A DNA stretch of 64,000 nucleotides, from assembly GCF_017571525.1 (NCBI RefSeq), contig NZ_JAGETY010000020.1, positions 1-64,000 of the forward strand, written 5' to 3'. Both the position numbers and the translations under genes were made by a program. Shown piece by piece: positions 43,751 to 52,912 of this stretch. Every line of letters starts with the position of its first letter. Position 1 is the first letter of the stretch. The DNA is from Hymenobacter sp. BT559 (GTDB lineage Bacteria; Bacteroidota; Bacteroidia; Cytophagales; Hymenobacteraceae). Below the pieces are notes generated by a model. The model made no database searches, was not told where the DNA came from, and saw only the letters and a list, made by a program, of their open reading frames with translations.

Positions 43751-44623
43751 CTACCGGGCGGGCCCCTTCCGGCGGGGACGCTTCGTGGGCTCGGGCGGAC
43801 TGGGCTTTGGCAATGCGACTGGCGTGTCCACGCCCGGCGTCCGCTCAACTTCCGGCCCTAATGCCGCCTGCAGCCTGGGCGCGTTCAGGGCTCCGCGCAG
43901 CTGCGCCCCTTTGTAGCCCACTTCCTGCCCCCGGACCGCCACGCCGTTCAACTCAAAGCTCACGCCTCGCAGGACGCCGCCCTTATCGTGAGTATACCGG
44001 ACTCCAATCAGCTCTTTTTGCAATTGCAAAGTCAGCCACTCCTCCCCTCCCCTATCGACTTGAGCCAGCAAGTGCTGCAACGCCCGACTCACCTGCTCCC
44101 GCGCTGCTTCCTTGGTGGGGTCCAGTGCCCGCAGGCTACGCCGCCGCTCGGGAATAGGGTCCATGCCCAGCTCCTGGCTTATCTGCCGGGTGATAGCCGG
44201 CTACCGGTAGAAGTTATTATCCGTCCGCAATGCCGGCCCCCCATCAATTGGCACCCGATTCAGGTAGATGTGCACGTGCGCGTGCTTCTTATCCCGGTGC
44301 TCATAAACCACCACCTGGTGCCAGTCAATGGGCGCGCCAATCAGCTCACAATACCGCTGGGCGGCGGCCACTTTTTGCGCCTGGCTGACCACCTCCCCCG
44401 CCTTCCACGAGAGCACCGTGTGCCACACCGGCTTCTGAATCTTTTTACTATGCGCCGCCACGGCCCGCATGTCCTGTGCCATCTCCCTGGGAGTGCCCGG
44501 AATCAGATTAGCCACGACCAAAAGCGGGGCCTCCCCCGGCTCCTTGCCCCGGCCCTGACGCTGCCCCGCGCCGTAGGTCAGCGCCCCCTCAAAATCATTA
44601 CCCGTAGTGGTCTTAGCAATCAT
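43751..44623 (-). pseudogene. MobB-like relaxase interrupted by an in-frame amber codon
   Basis: Relaxase of the MOBP/Relaxase type. The N-terminal 140 residues hold the start MIAKTTTGNDFEGALTYGAG with a candidate catalytic Tyr17 and the metal-binding HUH motif in KKHAHVHIYLNRV. A single TAG (44201-44203) follows NNFYR, after which the same frame continues PAITRQISQELGMDPIPERR to a stop at 43751, in all about 290 residues. Only one base change is needed to restore the gene. The ATG overlaps the MobC-like gene upstream. Unless suppressed, the truncated protein may still hold the nicking domain but lacks its C-terminal half. Confidence 0.82.
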
Positions 44624-44943
44624 ACCAAGTACCCTCTGATAATGGCCAGCGCCTGTACTAACTGCGCTTCGTGGCTGCTAAAAGACTTACCCGCCTGCGC
44701 CAGTCGTGCTATCTGATTCAGGTTGGTGCCAATGCCCACCAGCTGTCGCCGCAGCTCCGGCGGGATACTTTCTTTGACCTCCACCCCCCGGCCCACATCA
44801 CGCAAATAAGCCGATACTTTTTTGTAACCAGCCGCCGAAGCTTTTGCCTGCAACTCCTTTTTCTCGTCTGGGCTCACCCGCACGTCAATGCGTAAAGTAC
44901 GGGCGGCGTCAACGGCAGTTTCCGCTTGTTTCTCTGGCTCCAT
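44620..44943 (-). CDS. MobC-like relaxosome accessory protein
   Basis: A 107-residue protein with an N-terminal ribbon-helix-helix-like region (TLRIDVRVSPDEKKELQAKA, then GYKKVSAYLRDVGRG) and the bacterial mobilisation MobC tail (ELRRQLVGIGTNLNQIARLA). Such proteins bind oriT and help the relaxase nick. It is the first gene of the leftward mob block, its stop overlaps the relaxase start, and the oriT-like hairpin at 45024-45114 lies 80 bases upstream, as expected for the family. Confidence 0.88.
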   Translation of the reverse strand: MEPEKQAETAVDAARTLRIDVRVSPDEKKELQAKASAAGYKKVSAYLRDVGRGVEVKESIPPELRRQLVGIGTNLNQIARLAQAGKSFSSHEAQLVQALAIIRGYLV

Positions 44944-45023
44944 GTTGGTTCTGGGGACGTTGGCTTAACCAACTTTACTAAAACTACTTTAAAAGTACGA
45001 ATCGCTAAATACTATACGCTAAA

Positions 45024-45114
45024 CTAGCAAGCCAAGCCATGTGAGCCCGCGAACTTGGCGGTGTCATTGACTTGGGCAAACGAAGTTTGTCCGGACAATG
45101 ACATGGCTTGCTAG
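45024..45114. other. Nested inverted repeats, candidate oriT
   Basis: Three nested stems: CTAGCAAGCC...CCATG at 45024-45041 with CATGGCTTGCTAG at 45102-45114; TGTCATTG at 45062-45069 with CAATGACA at 45096-45103; and GGGCAAAC at 45074-45081 with GTTTGTCC at 45085-45092 (one mismatch) around a GAA loop. The position just upstream of the mobilisation genes and the layered hairpin are typical of a transfer origin. The nick site cannot be placed by eye. Confidence 0.6.
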
Positions 45115-45191
45115 ACGATGAACGAGCTGGTGGTACGAGGGCGTTGCACGGTGCTAGGACTAAGTTAGGATTAATTATTTATGCCACAATA

Positions 45192-45609
45192 CAACTTTGA
45201 AACTTTGCAACTTTACACCCGACAACTTCACAAATAATATAACCGGGGCTTTGGACAACCAAGCAGGCAAATAAGCCACACTACACCATTGCAACTTTGC
45301 CACTATACAACATGCTACCGGGTTAAAGTAAACACAAGTTATTTCATGGCTGATTGCACCAATTCACCAAAACAACATTGCAACTTTACCACAAAACGAA
45401 GTGGAAAACTTTTGCCATAAAGTTGCTTTGCAACAACGCAACTTATTACCTTCGCCACAGTACAACTAAACAACAGTGCCACACATAAACTTTGGTGCTT
45501 TGCAACTTTGCAATGATGAAACTTATGTGCTTTGTGGCAAGACAACTTTGTGGCGTTGCACCATTGCCCTTAAGTTGTGAAGCCACAACGCCACTTTGCA
45601 ACTAGCAAT
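45192..45609. repeat. AT-rich field of CAACTTT repeats (candidate centromere)
   Basis: CAACTTT occurs at 45192, 45208, 45292, 45381, 45503 and 45543 (start positions), usually as TTGCAACTTT, mixed with variants such as ACAACTT, GCAACTTA and the CCACAA/TTGTGG motif in both orientations. The roughly 420 bp contrast sharply in base composition with the GC-rich flanks and hold no credible gene. They lie directly upstream of parA, where partition sites are often found. Confidence 0.7.
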
Positions 45610-45639
45610 TCAACGTCTTCAAACCCTCTGGCCCTTCGC

Positions 45640-46425
45640 ATGAATCAACCCCACGTACTCGCATTTGCCACCCAGAAGGGGGGCGCTGGTAAATCTACCA
45701 TCGGCACGCACATGGCCTCGGCGCTGTGCTACTACTATGGCTACAAGGTGGCCATGGTGGACTGCGACTACCCGCAGAACTCCCTGCACGCCTACCGCCT
45801 CGAAGAGCAGAACCGGCTGCAGTCGGAAGCGCCGTTTCAGGCCCGCCTGCTGAAGCAGGGCATCCCGCCGTATCCGGTCATCATTTCCAGCGTGGAGAAG
45901 GCCGTGAGCTCTATCGAAGGGTTGTTTGAGCAGGACTACGATTTCATTCTGGTGGATACGCCCGGCACGGTGAATGTGGTGGGCCTCCCGGAGCTGCTTC
46001 GGCTGGTGGATTACATCTTCCTGCCAATTGAGCCGGACAAGGGCTCAATTGCCTCCACCATGTCCTACATGGGCATTCTGGGCCAGTTTGTGCAGGCCCG
46101 CGACGAAGATTCCAACCTGCTGGGCTTCTACGCCTTCTGGAACAAGTTTGTAAAGTCCGAGAAGAAGGGTATTTATGACAAGACGGAGGAGCTTTTTCAG
46201 GAGAAAGGCTTACCCTTGCTCAAGAGCCGGGTGGAGCTGCTGATGACCTACAAGGAAAACCGCTCCACGATGTTTCCGCTGCCGGAGCGCGACCTCAACC
46301 GCCTCGGCCTGGGTCAGCTCATCCTGGAAATCCTGACCCTCGTGGTAGGGGAGGGGGCCGTCACGCCCTCGGGTAAAACCATTGCGTTTACGGCCCCGGC
46401 CGTCGAGTCAGCCCCTGGCGCGTAG
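45640..46425 (+). CDS. parA: ParA-family ATPase (Bacteroidota TraA-like)
   Basis: A 261-residue Walker-type ATPase from the ATG at 45640 (MNQPHVLAFATQKGGAGKST): deviant Walker A KGGAGKST at 13-20, and the Asp-rich switch FILVDTPGTVN. ParA proteins segregate plasmids by cycling on the nucleoid; in Bacteroidota conjugative elements the homologue is called TraA. No ParB is adjacent; the next gene encodes a DUF3408-like protein that could be the partner. A start at 45577 would lie in the repeat field and is rejected. Confidence 0.9.
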   Translation: MNQPHVLAFATQKGGAGKSTIGTHMASALCYYYGYKVAMVDCDYPQNSLHAYRLEEQNRLQSEAPFQARLLKQGIPPYPVIISSVEKAVSSIEGLFEQDYDFILVDTPGTVNVVGLPELLRLVDYIFLPIEPDKGSIASTMSYMGILGQFVQARDEDSNLLGFYAFWNKFVKSEKKGIYDKTEELFQEKGLPLLKSRVELLMTYKENRSTMFPLPERDLNRLGLGQLILEILTLVVGEGAVTPSGKTIAFTAPAVESAPGA

Positions 46426-46487
46426 CCTCACAGCTCATCCGCCGCTGCTTTTCCTCTAAAATTTCAAGCCTGCATCCTCTCTTCATC

Positions 46488-47189
46488 ATGGCCAAAGCCT
46501 CCATCAAGAAACCCAAACTCACCCCGGAAGAACAAATGGCTGAGCTGGCCCGCCTGACGGGCTCCGTCGCGGCCATCAGCCACATGGGGACCAGCCAACC
46601 TTTCGTGCTGCCAACCCCAACCCCGGGTCCGGAGCCTACGCCCACGCCGGCGGCTTCGGCCCCGGACCCGGCCCCAGTGCCCGTCGAAGCCGCGCCCCCG
46701 GTGCCAGCAGCAAAAACGGAACCGTCCGTGCCGGTCACACCCGTGGCCGCCACGGAGCCCGCGCCTCCGTCAGCTGCTGCTCCCAAGCCTACAACCAGCG
46801 CAGCCCCAGTAGAACCAAAGGGAGAAACAGCACCGCCCGTGGTGGCACCGGCACCGCCGGCCACTCCGGCGGCTGAGTTATCCGTTGAGGATGACCAGGA
46901 AGAAGAGGAGCTGGAAGCTGCGCCGACGCCAGCGGCCACGGGGGATGGTAAGGACAAGCTGGACCTAACCTCCCTTTTTGCGGATTCGGCGGAGAAAAAG
47001 ACTTTTCAGATTCGCATCACGGCCAGCCACCAGCAGTTTTTCCAGCAGATGGGCCTGCTGCTGGGTGGGGGAGCCTCCTCGACCGATGTTATTCACAATA
47101 TACTCGCCAAGTTTAAGGCGGCGAACGAGGCCCAGATTCAGAAAGCATTTCAACGGCAGCTGCGCCAGATGATGTCGCCTAAAAAGTAG
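46488..47189 (+). CDS. DUF3408/TraB-like partner of ParA
   Basis: A 233-residue protein in three parts: a short basic N-terminus (MAKASIKKPKLTPEEQMAEL), a long proline/alanine/glutamate-rich linker (about 40-150), and a C-terminal domain (TFQIRITASHQQFFQQMGLL, ASSTDVIHNILAKFKAANEA) that resembles the ribbon-helix-helix-type DUF3408 of TraB proteins. It follows parA by 62 bases. By analogy it may bind the CAACTTT field and act as the centromere-binding partner; this is inference. Confidence 0.72.
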   Translation: MAKASIKKPKLTPEEQMAELARLTGSVAAISHMGTSQPFVLPTPTPGPEPTPTPAASAPDPAPVPVEAAPPVPAAKTEPSVPVTPVAATEPAPPSAAAPKPTTSAAPVEPKGETAPPVVAPAPPATPAAELSVEDDQEEEELEAAPTPAATGDGKDKLDLTSLFADSAEKKTFQIRITASHQQFFQQMGLLLGGGASSTDVIHNILAKFKAANEAQIQKAFQRQLRQMMSPKK

Positions 47190-47372
47190 GCTTACCCGTT
47201 AGGTGCACTTCCACCGGCCCGTCTATCGGTGGGCCACCGGATTTCCTTTCGCTCTTTCAACCTATCCCGTTCGCTACCTGCCCGCTGGGCAGGGTAGGGG
47301 AGGGGCCCTATTTTCTCTCAGTAATGCCTAGCAGCACTTCTATTCCCTGCCCAACCGTAGCGTCGAAGCGAC

Positions 47373-49220
47373 GTGGCGGCCGGTAAGCGTTTGACCGTTC
47401 TGGCCCTACTGTTGGCCAGTACGATAGCCAGCGCGACCACTTTGCCGGTAGAGATGGCTCTGTCAGCCGACAGCGCAAAAGTTGACTCGCTGCGTAGAGT
47501 GGTTCAGCGGCGGCAACTACCGGACATAGCCCGCTATCAAGCACTACGGGCGCTGAGCGATGCCCTATTCACCCAGGCCAGCCCGGACGCCCGCCCAGTA
47601 GGGGAACAGGCGGTGGCGGTGGCCACTCGTCGGCGCGACTGGCCAGGCGCCTCCGAGACGCTCTATCAGCTGCTGGTCCAATGCGAGCGGCAAAGTGATT
47701 ACGTCGCGGCTACTGCCTACTGCCAGCAGGGCCTGGAACTCACCAAGGCCCATGCGCTACCCGACCAGTGGCGCTTCACGCAGTGTCTGGGAGTGCTCGC
47801 CGTGGACACCAAGGACGCGGCCGCCGGGTTGCGGTGGCTGCGGGTGGCTTACCACCAGCAGGGCCGGGCCACCCAGGTCAAACCCAAGGAGCGCGGCGGC
47901 CTGCTGCTGAATTTGGCCACTGCCTTTTCGGTCCTGCAGCAGTACGACTCCGTGCTGTACTATGCGGCGCGGGCCTTGCCCCCGATGCAGCAGGCCGGTG
48001 ACGCCCGGGGGCAGGGGAGCGTGTACCAGTTTAAAGGGGAAGCCTACGCCCTGCTGCAGCCGCAGACCCCCACCCGACTCGATTCAGCAGCTGCGAATAT
48101 GCGACGGGCCTTGCAGCTTTTCCGGCGCCACCAGTTCGTGTCCCCAGCTACTGCCTCCGCGCTCGCACTTTCCCGCACCTACCGGCAAATGGGCCGACCG
48201 GTCGCCTCCCAGCAAGCAGCCGAGCTGGCCCTTCGGCTAGCCCAGCAAACCCCGATGCCCGAGTACCAGGCCGAAGCCCTGGCCTGCCTGGCCTGGGCCC
48301 AGGCCGACCAGGGCCACGCGGCGCGCTCCTTTGCCTTAGATAATCAGGCGCAGGACCTGCGGGATTCGCTCTTCAGTCACGACAAGGCGCAGGCCCTGGC
48401 CCAGCTGCAGGTGCGCTACGACGTGAAGCTGCTGACTGAGCAGAAGCGGGCCGCCGAGTTCGAGCAGCGCAGCCAGCGGGCGCAGCTGCACTCGCTGTGG
48501 CTGCTGCTGGGCGGGCTGACGACGACCATCGGGGTAGGGGCGTGGCTGTACTGGCGGCTGCGGCGGCAGAAAGCGCTGCTGGCCGTGGCCAACCAGGCCA
48601 ACTGCCGGGCCGTGGCCGAGAAGGAAGTGCTGTTGCAGGAAATTCACCACCGGGTGAAAAACAACCTGCAGCTGGTGAGCGGCCTGCTGGGCTGGCAGGC
48701 CAGCACCCTGCCCGAGCCCGCCCTGGTGGCGGCGTTGAGTGCCAGCCGGGACAGAATTCAGAACATGGCCATGGTACACGAATTCTTATATCAAGCCGAC
48801 AACCTGGCTGAAGTACGCATGGACCAGTACCTGCGCAAACTGCTTGATTCTCTGAAAGTCGCCCTTGATACAAGCGAGCAAAACATCGAACTGAGCATGG
48901 ACCTGGCCCCGGTAATCATGAGTCCCAAAGAGGCCAGTACGCTGGGCTTGGTGGTCAACGAAATAGTGACCAATGCGTACAAGCACGCTTTTCAGGGCCT
49001 TGCCCAGGGCCACCTGCACGTTTCCTTCGCCAGCCGCCCCATGGGCTTTCAGCTCGTCATCGCCGATGACGGGGCCGGCATGCCGGCCGAGGACGCGCCG
49101 GCGAAGGCCCACTCGCTGGGCATGCAGCTGGTCCGCACGCTCACCAAACAGCTGAAAGCGAAGCTGTCGGTCACCCGTTCCTGTCCCACGGGCACGCACT
49201 TGGAGGTCACTCGTGCATGA
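47373..49220 (+). CDS. TPR-containing sensor histidine kinase (HisKA_2 type)
   Basis: A 615-residue kinase starting at a GTG. Signal or anchor at 6-22, a periplasmic region of tetratricopeptide-like helices (about 60-360), a transmembrane helix near 371-391 (LWLLLGGLTTTIGVGAWLYW), then a HisKA_2 domain with EIHHRVKNNLQLVSGLL (phospho-acceptor His425 or 426) and a HATPase with LGLVVNEIVTNAYKHAF and ADDGAGMP. The stop overlaps the alternative start of the next response-regulator gene, so the pair forms one system. The signal sensed is unknown. Confidence 0.9.
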   Translation: MAAGKRLTVLALLLASTIASATTLPVEMALSADSAKVDSLRRVVQRRQLPDIARYQALRALSDALFTQASPDARPVGEQAVAVATRRRDWPGASETLYQLLVQCERQSDYVAATAYCQQGLELTKAHALPDQWRFTQCLGVLAVDTKDAAAGLRWLRVAYHQQGRATQVKPKERGGLLLNLATAFSVLQQYDSVLYYAARALPPMQQAGDARGQGSVYQFKGEAYALLQPQTPTRLDSAAANMRRALQLFRRHQFVSPATASALALSRTYRQMGRPVASQQAAELALRLAQQTPMPEYQAEALACLAWAQADQGHAARSFALDNQAQDLRDSLFSHDKAQALAQLQVRYDVKLLTEQKRAAEFEQRSQRAQLHSLWLLLGGLTTTIGVGAWLYWRLRRQKALLAVANQANCRAVAEKEVLLQEIHHRVKNNLQLVSGLLGWQASTLPEPALVAALSASRDRIQNMAMVHEFLYQADNLAEVRMDQYLRKLLDSLKVALDTSEQNIELSMDLAPVIMSPKEASTLGLVVNEIVTNAYKHAFQGLAQGHLHVSFASRPMGFQLVIADDGAGMPAEDAPAKAHSLGMQLVRTLTKQLKAKLSVTRSCPTGTHLEVTRA

Positions 49221-49252
49221 GGAGCCGCCCGGCGCGTCCCTTATCCCACCCT

Positions 49253-50014
49253 ATGGCTACCATTCTCCTTGTTGAAGACGAATTGCTGATTGCCGCTGAG
49301 ATAGAACGCACGCTGGTTCGACTGGGGCACACCCCGCTCGAACCCGTCGACAACAGCGATGACGCCCTGCGCGTGCTGGCCACGCAGCCCGTGGAGCTGG
49401 TGCTGATGGACATCAACATTGCCGGCGACTGCGACGGCATCGCGGCCGCCCTGCTCATTCGCCGGCAGTTCGCGGTGCCGGTGGTCTTTCTCACGGCCCG
49501 CTCCGACGCGGACACCCTGAACCGCGCCAAGCTGGCCCAGCCCTACGGCTACCTGGTCAAGCCCTTCACCGATGACTCCCTGCGGGTGCAGGTCGAGCTG
49601 GCCCTCTACAACGCCTACCAGGCTGGGCCCACCGGCCTCATTGCCGACACCGCAAATGCCGGCACGCAGGTGCTGGGGCCGGCCGAGCACTGCCCCAAGT
49701 TCAAGGACTCCCTGTTTGTGCGCAAGGGCTCGGGCCACGTCAAGGTGCTGCTAGCCGACATTCTCTATTTCGAGGCCCTGCAGAACTACGTCCGCATGCA
49801 CACGGTGAGGGAGAATTTCGTGTTCGACTCCACGATGAAGGAGCTGGAGCAGAAGCTGCCCGACCAGTTTTTCAAGACCCACCGCTCTCACATCGTGAAT
49901 CTGGACCACGTGCAGGCCTACGAGGAGAGCAGTGTGCTCTTGGGTAAGGAGTACGTGCCGGTGAGCCGCTCGTGCAAGGATGAGCTTAAAAACCGCATTC
50001 ATCTGGTGGGGTAA
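49253..50014 (+). CDS. LytTR response regulator, partner of the TPR kinase
   Basis: A 253-residue regulator from the ATG at 49253 (MATILLVEDELLIAAEIERT). Receiver with phospho-acceptor Asp53 (LVLMDINIAGDCDG) and Lys in YGYLVKPF; the spacing and IAAEIERTL style are those of receivers paired with HisKA_2 kinases. LytTR domain from about 155 (DSLFVRKGSGHVKVLLADIL, KTHRSHIVNLDHVQAY). A start at 49217, overlapping the kinase stop, would add 12 residues and cannot be excluded. Target genes unknown. Confidence 0.9.
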   Translation: MATILLVEDELLIAAEIERTLVRLGHTPLEPVDNSDDALRVLATQPVELVLMDINIAGDCDGIAAALLIRRQFAVPVVFLTARSDADTLNRAKLAQPYGYLVKPFTDDSLRVQVELALYNAYQAGPTGLIADTANAGTQVLGPAEHCPKFKDSLFVRKGSGHVKVLLADILYFEALQNYVRMHTVRENFVFDSTMKELEQKLPDQFFKTHRSHIVNLDHVQAYEESSVLLGKEYVPVSRSCKDELKNRIHLVG

Positions 50015-50157
50015 GCGAAAGCACGCCGTTTTGCCGGAAAGCATTGCTACCTGGCCAGCTCACTACCTGCCAGCGGATGGAATGGTTATGATGAAACTCG
50101 AATTTTCAACTTCGGCGGGGAGTCGTTCGTTTAACCGAGCAGCACTTGGCTTCGTCT

Positions 50158-51210
50158 ATGGTTCTCCTAAATCGCATTACCTGGTTTCGCATCGCGGCGG
50201 CGTGGGGACTGTTTACGCTCTTTATGCTGGTGCTGGCATATGCGCAGGCCCTCACGGGAACGGCTCCCCTTGTCTGGCGCACGCTGCTGCTGGCCCCCCT
50301 GATTTATGGCCTCATTGGCACGCTGCTCACGCCGCTGGTTTTCGGGCTGGCCGCGCGCTTCGACTTAACGGCCGGCCGTTCCCGCTGGCTGCCCTACCTG
50401 CTGGTGCACGCGGTGGCCAGTGTGGGCATTACCATTGCTTACCGGGCCCTGTTTCTGGGGATGCTATACTTGGTGGGCATTTCTTCGGCCCCCGTTTCGT
50501 GGGCGGCGGTATTATCGACGGTAAACTTTTGGGTTCCCATCTATTGGATGGTGCTGTTCGTGGCCTACGCCCTCGATTACCACGACAAATGGCAGCGGCG
50601 CAACCTGGAAGCCGCTCACTTACAGGTACAGCTGGTGCAGGCCCAATTGCAGGCGCTGAAGCAGCAGCTCAACCCGCACTTTCTCTTCAACACCCTCAAC
50701 GCCATTGCCACGCTCATTGGCGACGAGCCCAGAAAGGCGCAAAGCGTGACGGCCAAGCTTGGCGAATTCCTACGCATGGTACTCGACCACGCCGATGCGC
50801 AGCAGGTACCGCTGGCCCAGGAAATGCACTTTTTGCAGCTCTACCTGGAAATGGAGCAGGTGCGGTTTTCCGACCGGCTGGCCGTGACCTTCGAAGTGGC
50901 CCCGACGGCGCTGCCGGCTATAGTGCCGCACCTGCTGCTCCAGCCGCTGGTTGAAAATGCCGTCCGGCACGGCCTGAGCGCGACGGGAATGGGCACCATC
51001 CACATTCAGGCCGACCGGCAGGGCGAGGACCTAGTGCTGGAAGTACGGGATTCCGGCCCCGGCCCCAAGCCGGATGGCCCGCGTGGTGTGGGCCTGGCCA
51101 ATACTGAGCAGCGCCTACGGGCGCTCTATGGGGAGCGGTACGTGCTGACCCTGGGTCCGGCCCCCGGCCAGGGTACGGTGGTCCACATTGAGCTACCTTT
51201 TACACTTTAA
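50158..51210 (+). CDS. LytS/YehU-type sensor histidine kinase
   Basis: A 350-residue kinase from the ATG at 50158. Four hydrophobic segments (about 9-29, 38-58, 77-100, 118-137) form a membrane sensor; then the His_kinase motif LNPHFLFNTLNAIATLIGDE with the phospho-acceptor His, and a HATPase end with LLLQPLVENAVRHGLS and GVGLANTEQRL. The LytTR regulator gene follows after 14 bases. It is an intact relative of the frameshifted kinase at 11970-13033. Confidence 0.9.
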   Translation: MVLLNRITWFRIAAAWGLFTLFMLVLAYAQALTGTAPLVWRTLLLAPLIYGLIGTLLTPLVFGLAARFDLTAGRSRWLPYLLVHAVASVGITIAYRALFLGMLYLVGISSAPVSWAAVLSTVNFWVPIYWMVLFVAYALDYHDKWQRRNLEAAHLQVQLVQAQLQALKQQLNPHFLFNTLNAIATLIGDEPRKAQSVTAKLGEFLRMVLDHADAQQVPLAQEMHFLQLYLEMEQVRFSDRLAVTFEVAPTALPAIVPHLLLQPLVENAVRHGLSATGMGTIHIQADRQGEDLVLEVRDSGPGPKPDGPRGVGLANTEQRLRALYGERYVLTLGPAPGQGTVVHIELPFTL

Positions 51211-51224
51211 CGCTCCGGCTGACC

Positions 51225-52010
51225 ATGGACACCATCCGCACCGTGATTGTCGACGATGAGCCCCTGGCGCGCCGGCGCATTCGTCAGTTGCTGGCCGACA
51301 CGTCCGGCTTTGTGGTGGAGGGCGAATGCACCAATGGGGCCGAGGCAGTGGCGGCGTTGTCCGGGGACGCCGCCCTTGACTTGGTGTTTCTGGACGTGCA
51401 GATGCCGGATTTTAGCGGCCTTCAGGTCTTGCAGCAACTGTCTGCCTTCGCGCTGCCGCTGGTGGTTTTTGTCACCGCCTATGACCGCTACATGCTGCAG
51501 GCCTTTGAGGCGCACGCCGTCGATTACCTGCTCAAGCCGCTGGACCCGGACCGGTTCAGTCGCTGCCTGGCGCACCTGCGGCACCGCATCCGCCAGCAGC
51601 GGGCTGGCACGGTGCCCCCGCCGTGGGAGGCCCTGCTGCGCACGCTGCCACCGGCCCCTGCTGCCACAGCATTTCCAACGCAGCTGCTTATCAAGCAGCC
51701 GGGCCGCTTGCACTTCGTGCCCGTGGCCCAGGTGCAGTACCTGGAAGCAACCGGCAACTACGTCACCGTCCACGCGCAGAGCGAACCGCATCAGCTACGC
51801 TCCACCTTGAGCCAGCTGGAGCGGCAGCTGGACCCGGCCTTGTTCCTTCGCATCCACCGCTCCCTGATTGTCAACACCCAGTACATCAAAGAACTGCGCC
51901 CCTGGACGCACGGCGAATACTTGCTCACCCTGCACAATGGCACGCACCTGACCTCCTCGCGCAGCTGCAACGAGAGCATTCAACAGTTTCTGAAGCAGTT
52001 CGCTTCCTAA
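51225..52010 (+). CDS. LytTR response regulator
   Basis: A 261-residue regulator: receiver (VIVDDEPLARRRIRQLL, Asp57 in LVFLDVQMPDFSG, Lys in VDYLLKPLD) and a LytTR DNA-binding domain from about 155 (TQLLIKQPGRLHFVPVAQVQ, RIHRSLIVNTQYIKELRPW). Encoded directly after its LytS-type kinase. It is the second two-component pair in tandem and lies just upstream of the sigma-factor gene, which might be a target. Confidence 0.92.
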   Translation: MDTIRTVIVDDEPLARRRIRQLLADTSGFVVEGECTNGAEAVAALSGDAALDLVFLDVQMPDFSGLQVLQQLSAFALPLVVFVTAYDRYMLQAFEAHAVDYLLKPLDPDRFSRCLAHLRHRIRQQRAGTVPPPWEALLRTLPPAPAATAFPTQLLIKQPGRLHFVPVAQVQYLEATGNYVTVHAQSEPHQLRSTLSQLERQLDPALFLRIHRSLIVNTQYIKELRPWTHGEYLLTLHNGTHLTSSRSCNESIQQFLKQFAS

Positions 52011-52190
52011 GGTTTGGGGACGTTAGGCCCCGCAGGTTCGGACATGGGCAGTCTGTCCCGGGTAAAGGCCATTCCGTCCCAGCCCGGCTGATGTAAGGGC
52101 CCAATATGCGTATGCCGGGGGAAACATTCCGTAGTACGGACAAAAGGATTCGACGAATCATGTCCTGGTCATCTGCCCTACGGCCTTGCC

Positions 52191-52838
52191 ATGCCAGTTG
52201 CTACCACTATTCAGTCCGCCATCCCTCTGGCAGATGCCCCCAGGCAGTGGGCACCTTCCGGCGAGCCATTGCTCACCATTACACCGCCTCACCCGGTTTT
52301 CCTGGCGGGCGAGGACCGGGAAGCCGCCCTTATCGCGCAGTTAATTGCCCGCGACGAACGGGCCTTGCGCATGCTCTACGACCGATACGCCAACAACCTG
52401 CTGACGGTAATCCTGCGCGTGGTCCACGACAAAGCCTTGGCCCAGGACATTTTGCAGGAAAGCTTGCTCAAAGTCTGGCTCAGCATTGCTAGCTACGACG
52501 CCTCGCGGGGCCGCCTCTTCACCTGGATGATGCGCGTGTGCTGCAACCAGGCCATTGACGCGATGCGCAGTCCCCGGCATCGCTTCAACTCCGCTACCCA
52601 ATCGCTCGATGTGACCGAGGTGCAGCGGACCCCGGCCGCGACCAGCTTCAACCCCGAGCACATCGGCCTGCGCGAGCTGCTGCTGCACCTCAAGCCCCGG
52701 CAGCGCGAGGTCATTAACCTGCTGTATTTCGGCGGCTGTACCCAGGTAGAAGCAGCCGAGCAGTTGGGCATTCCCCTGGCTACCGTGAAAACCCGCGCCC
52801 GCGCCGCCCTGCTGGTGCTGAGCCGGTTTTCCAATTAA
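52191..52838 (+). CDS. ECF RNA polymerase sigma factor
   Basis: A 215-residue sigma-70 family protein: region 2 (ALRMLYDRYANNLLTVILRV, AQDILQESLLKVWLSIASYD, RLFTWMMRVCCNQAIDAMR) and region 4 (RELLLHLKPRQREVINLLYF, TQVEAAEQLGIPLATVKTRA). Size and order match SigK-like ECF factors. No anti-sigma gene is adjacent; the next gene, after 74 bases, encodes a di-haem cytochrome lipoprotein, so control may be of another kind. Several ATGs are possible near the start; the longest is given. Confidence 0.9.
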   Translation: MPVATTIQSAIPLADAPRQWAPSGEPLLTITPPHPVFLAGEDREAALIAQLIARDERALRMLYDRYANNLLTVILRVVHDKALAQDILQESLLKVWLSIASYDASRGRLFTWMMRVCCNQAIDAMRSPRHRFNSATQSLDVTEVQRTPAATSFNPEHIGLRELLLHLKPRQREVINLLYFGGCTQVEAAEQLGIPLATVKTRARAALLVLSRFSN

Positions 52839-52912
52839 GCACCTGTGTTCTAAATGAATACTTCAAATCGTACGCTCTTGACATTTTCTTCTAACCCATA
52901 ACGCCTTTCTCG

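Noticed and set aside
45339..45545. 68-codon minus-strand frame in the CAACTTT field
   Set aside because: Its repeated VAK-type residues are simply the translated DNA repeats.
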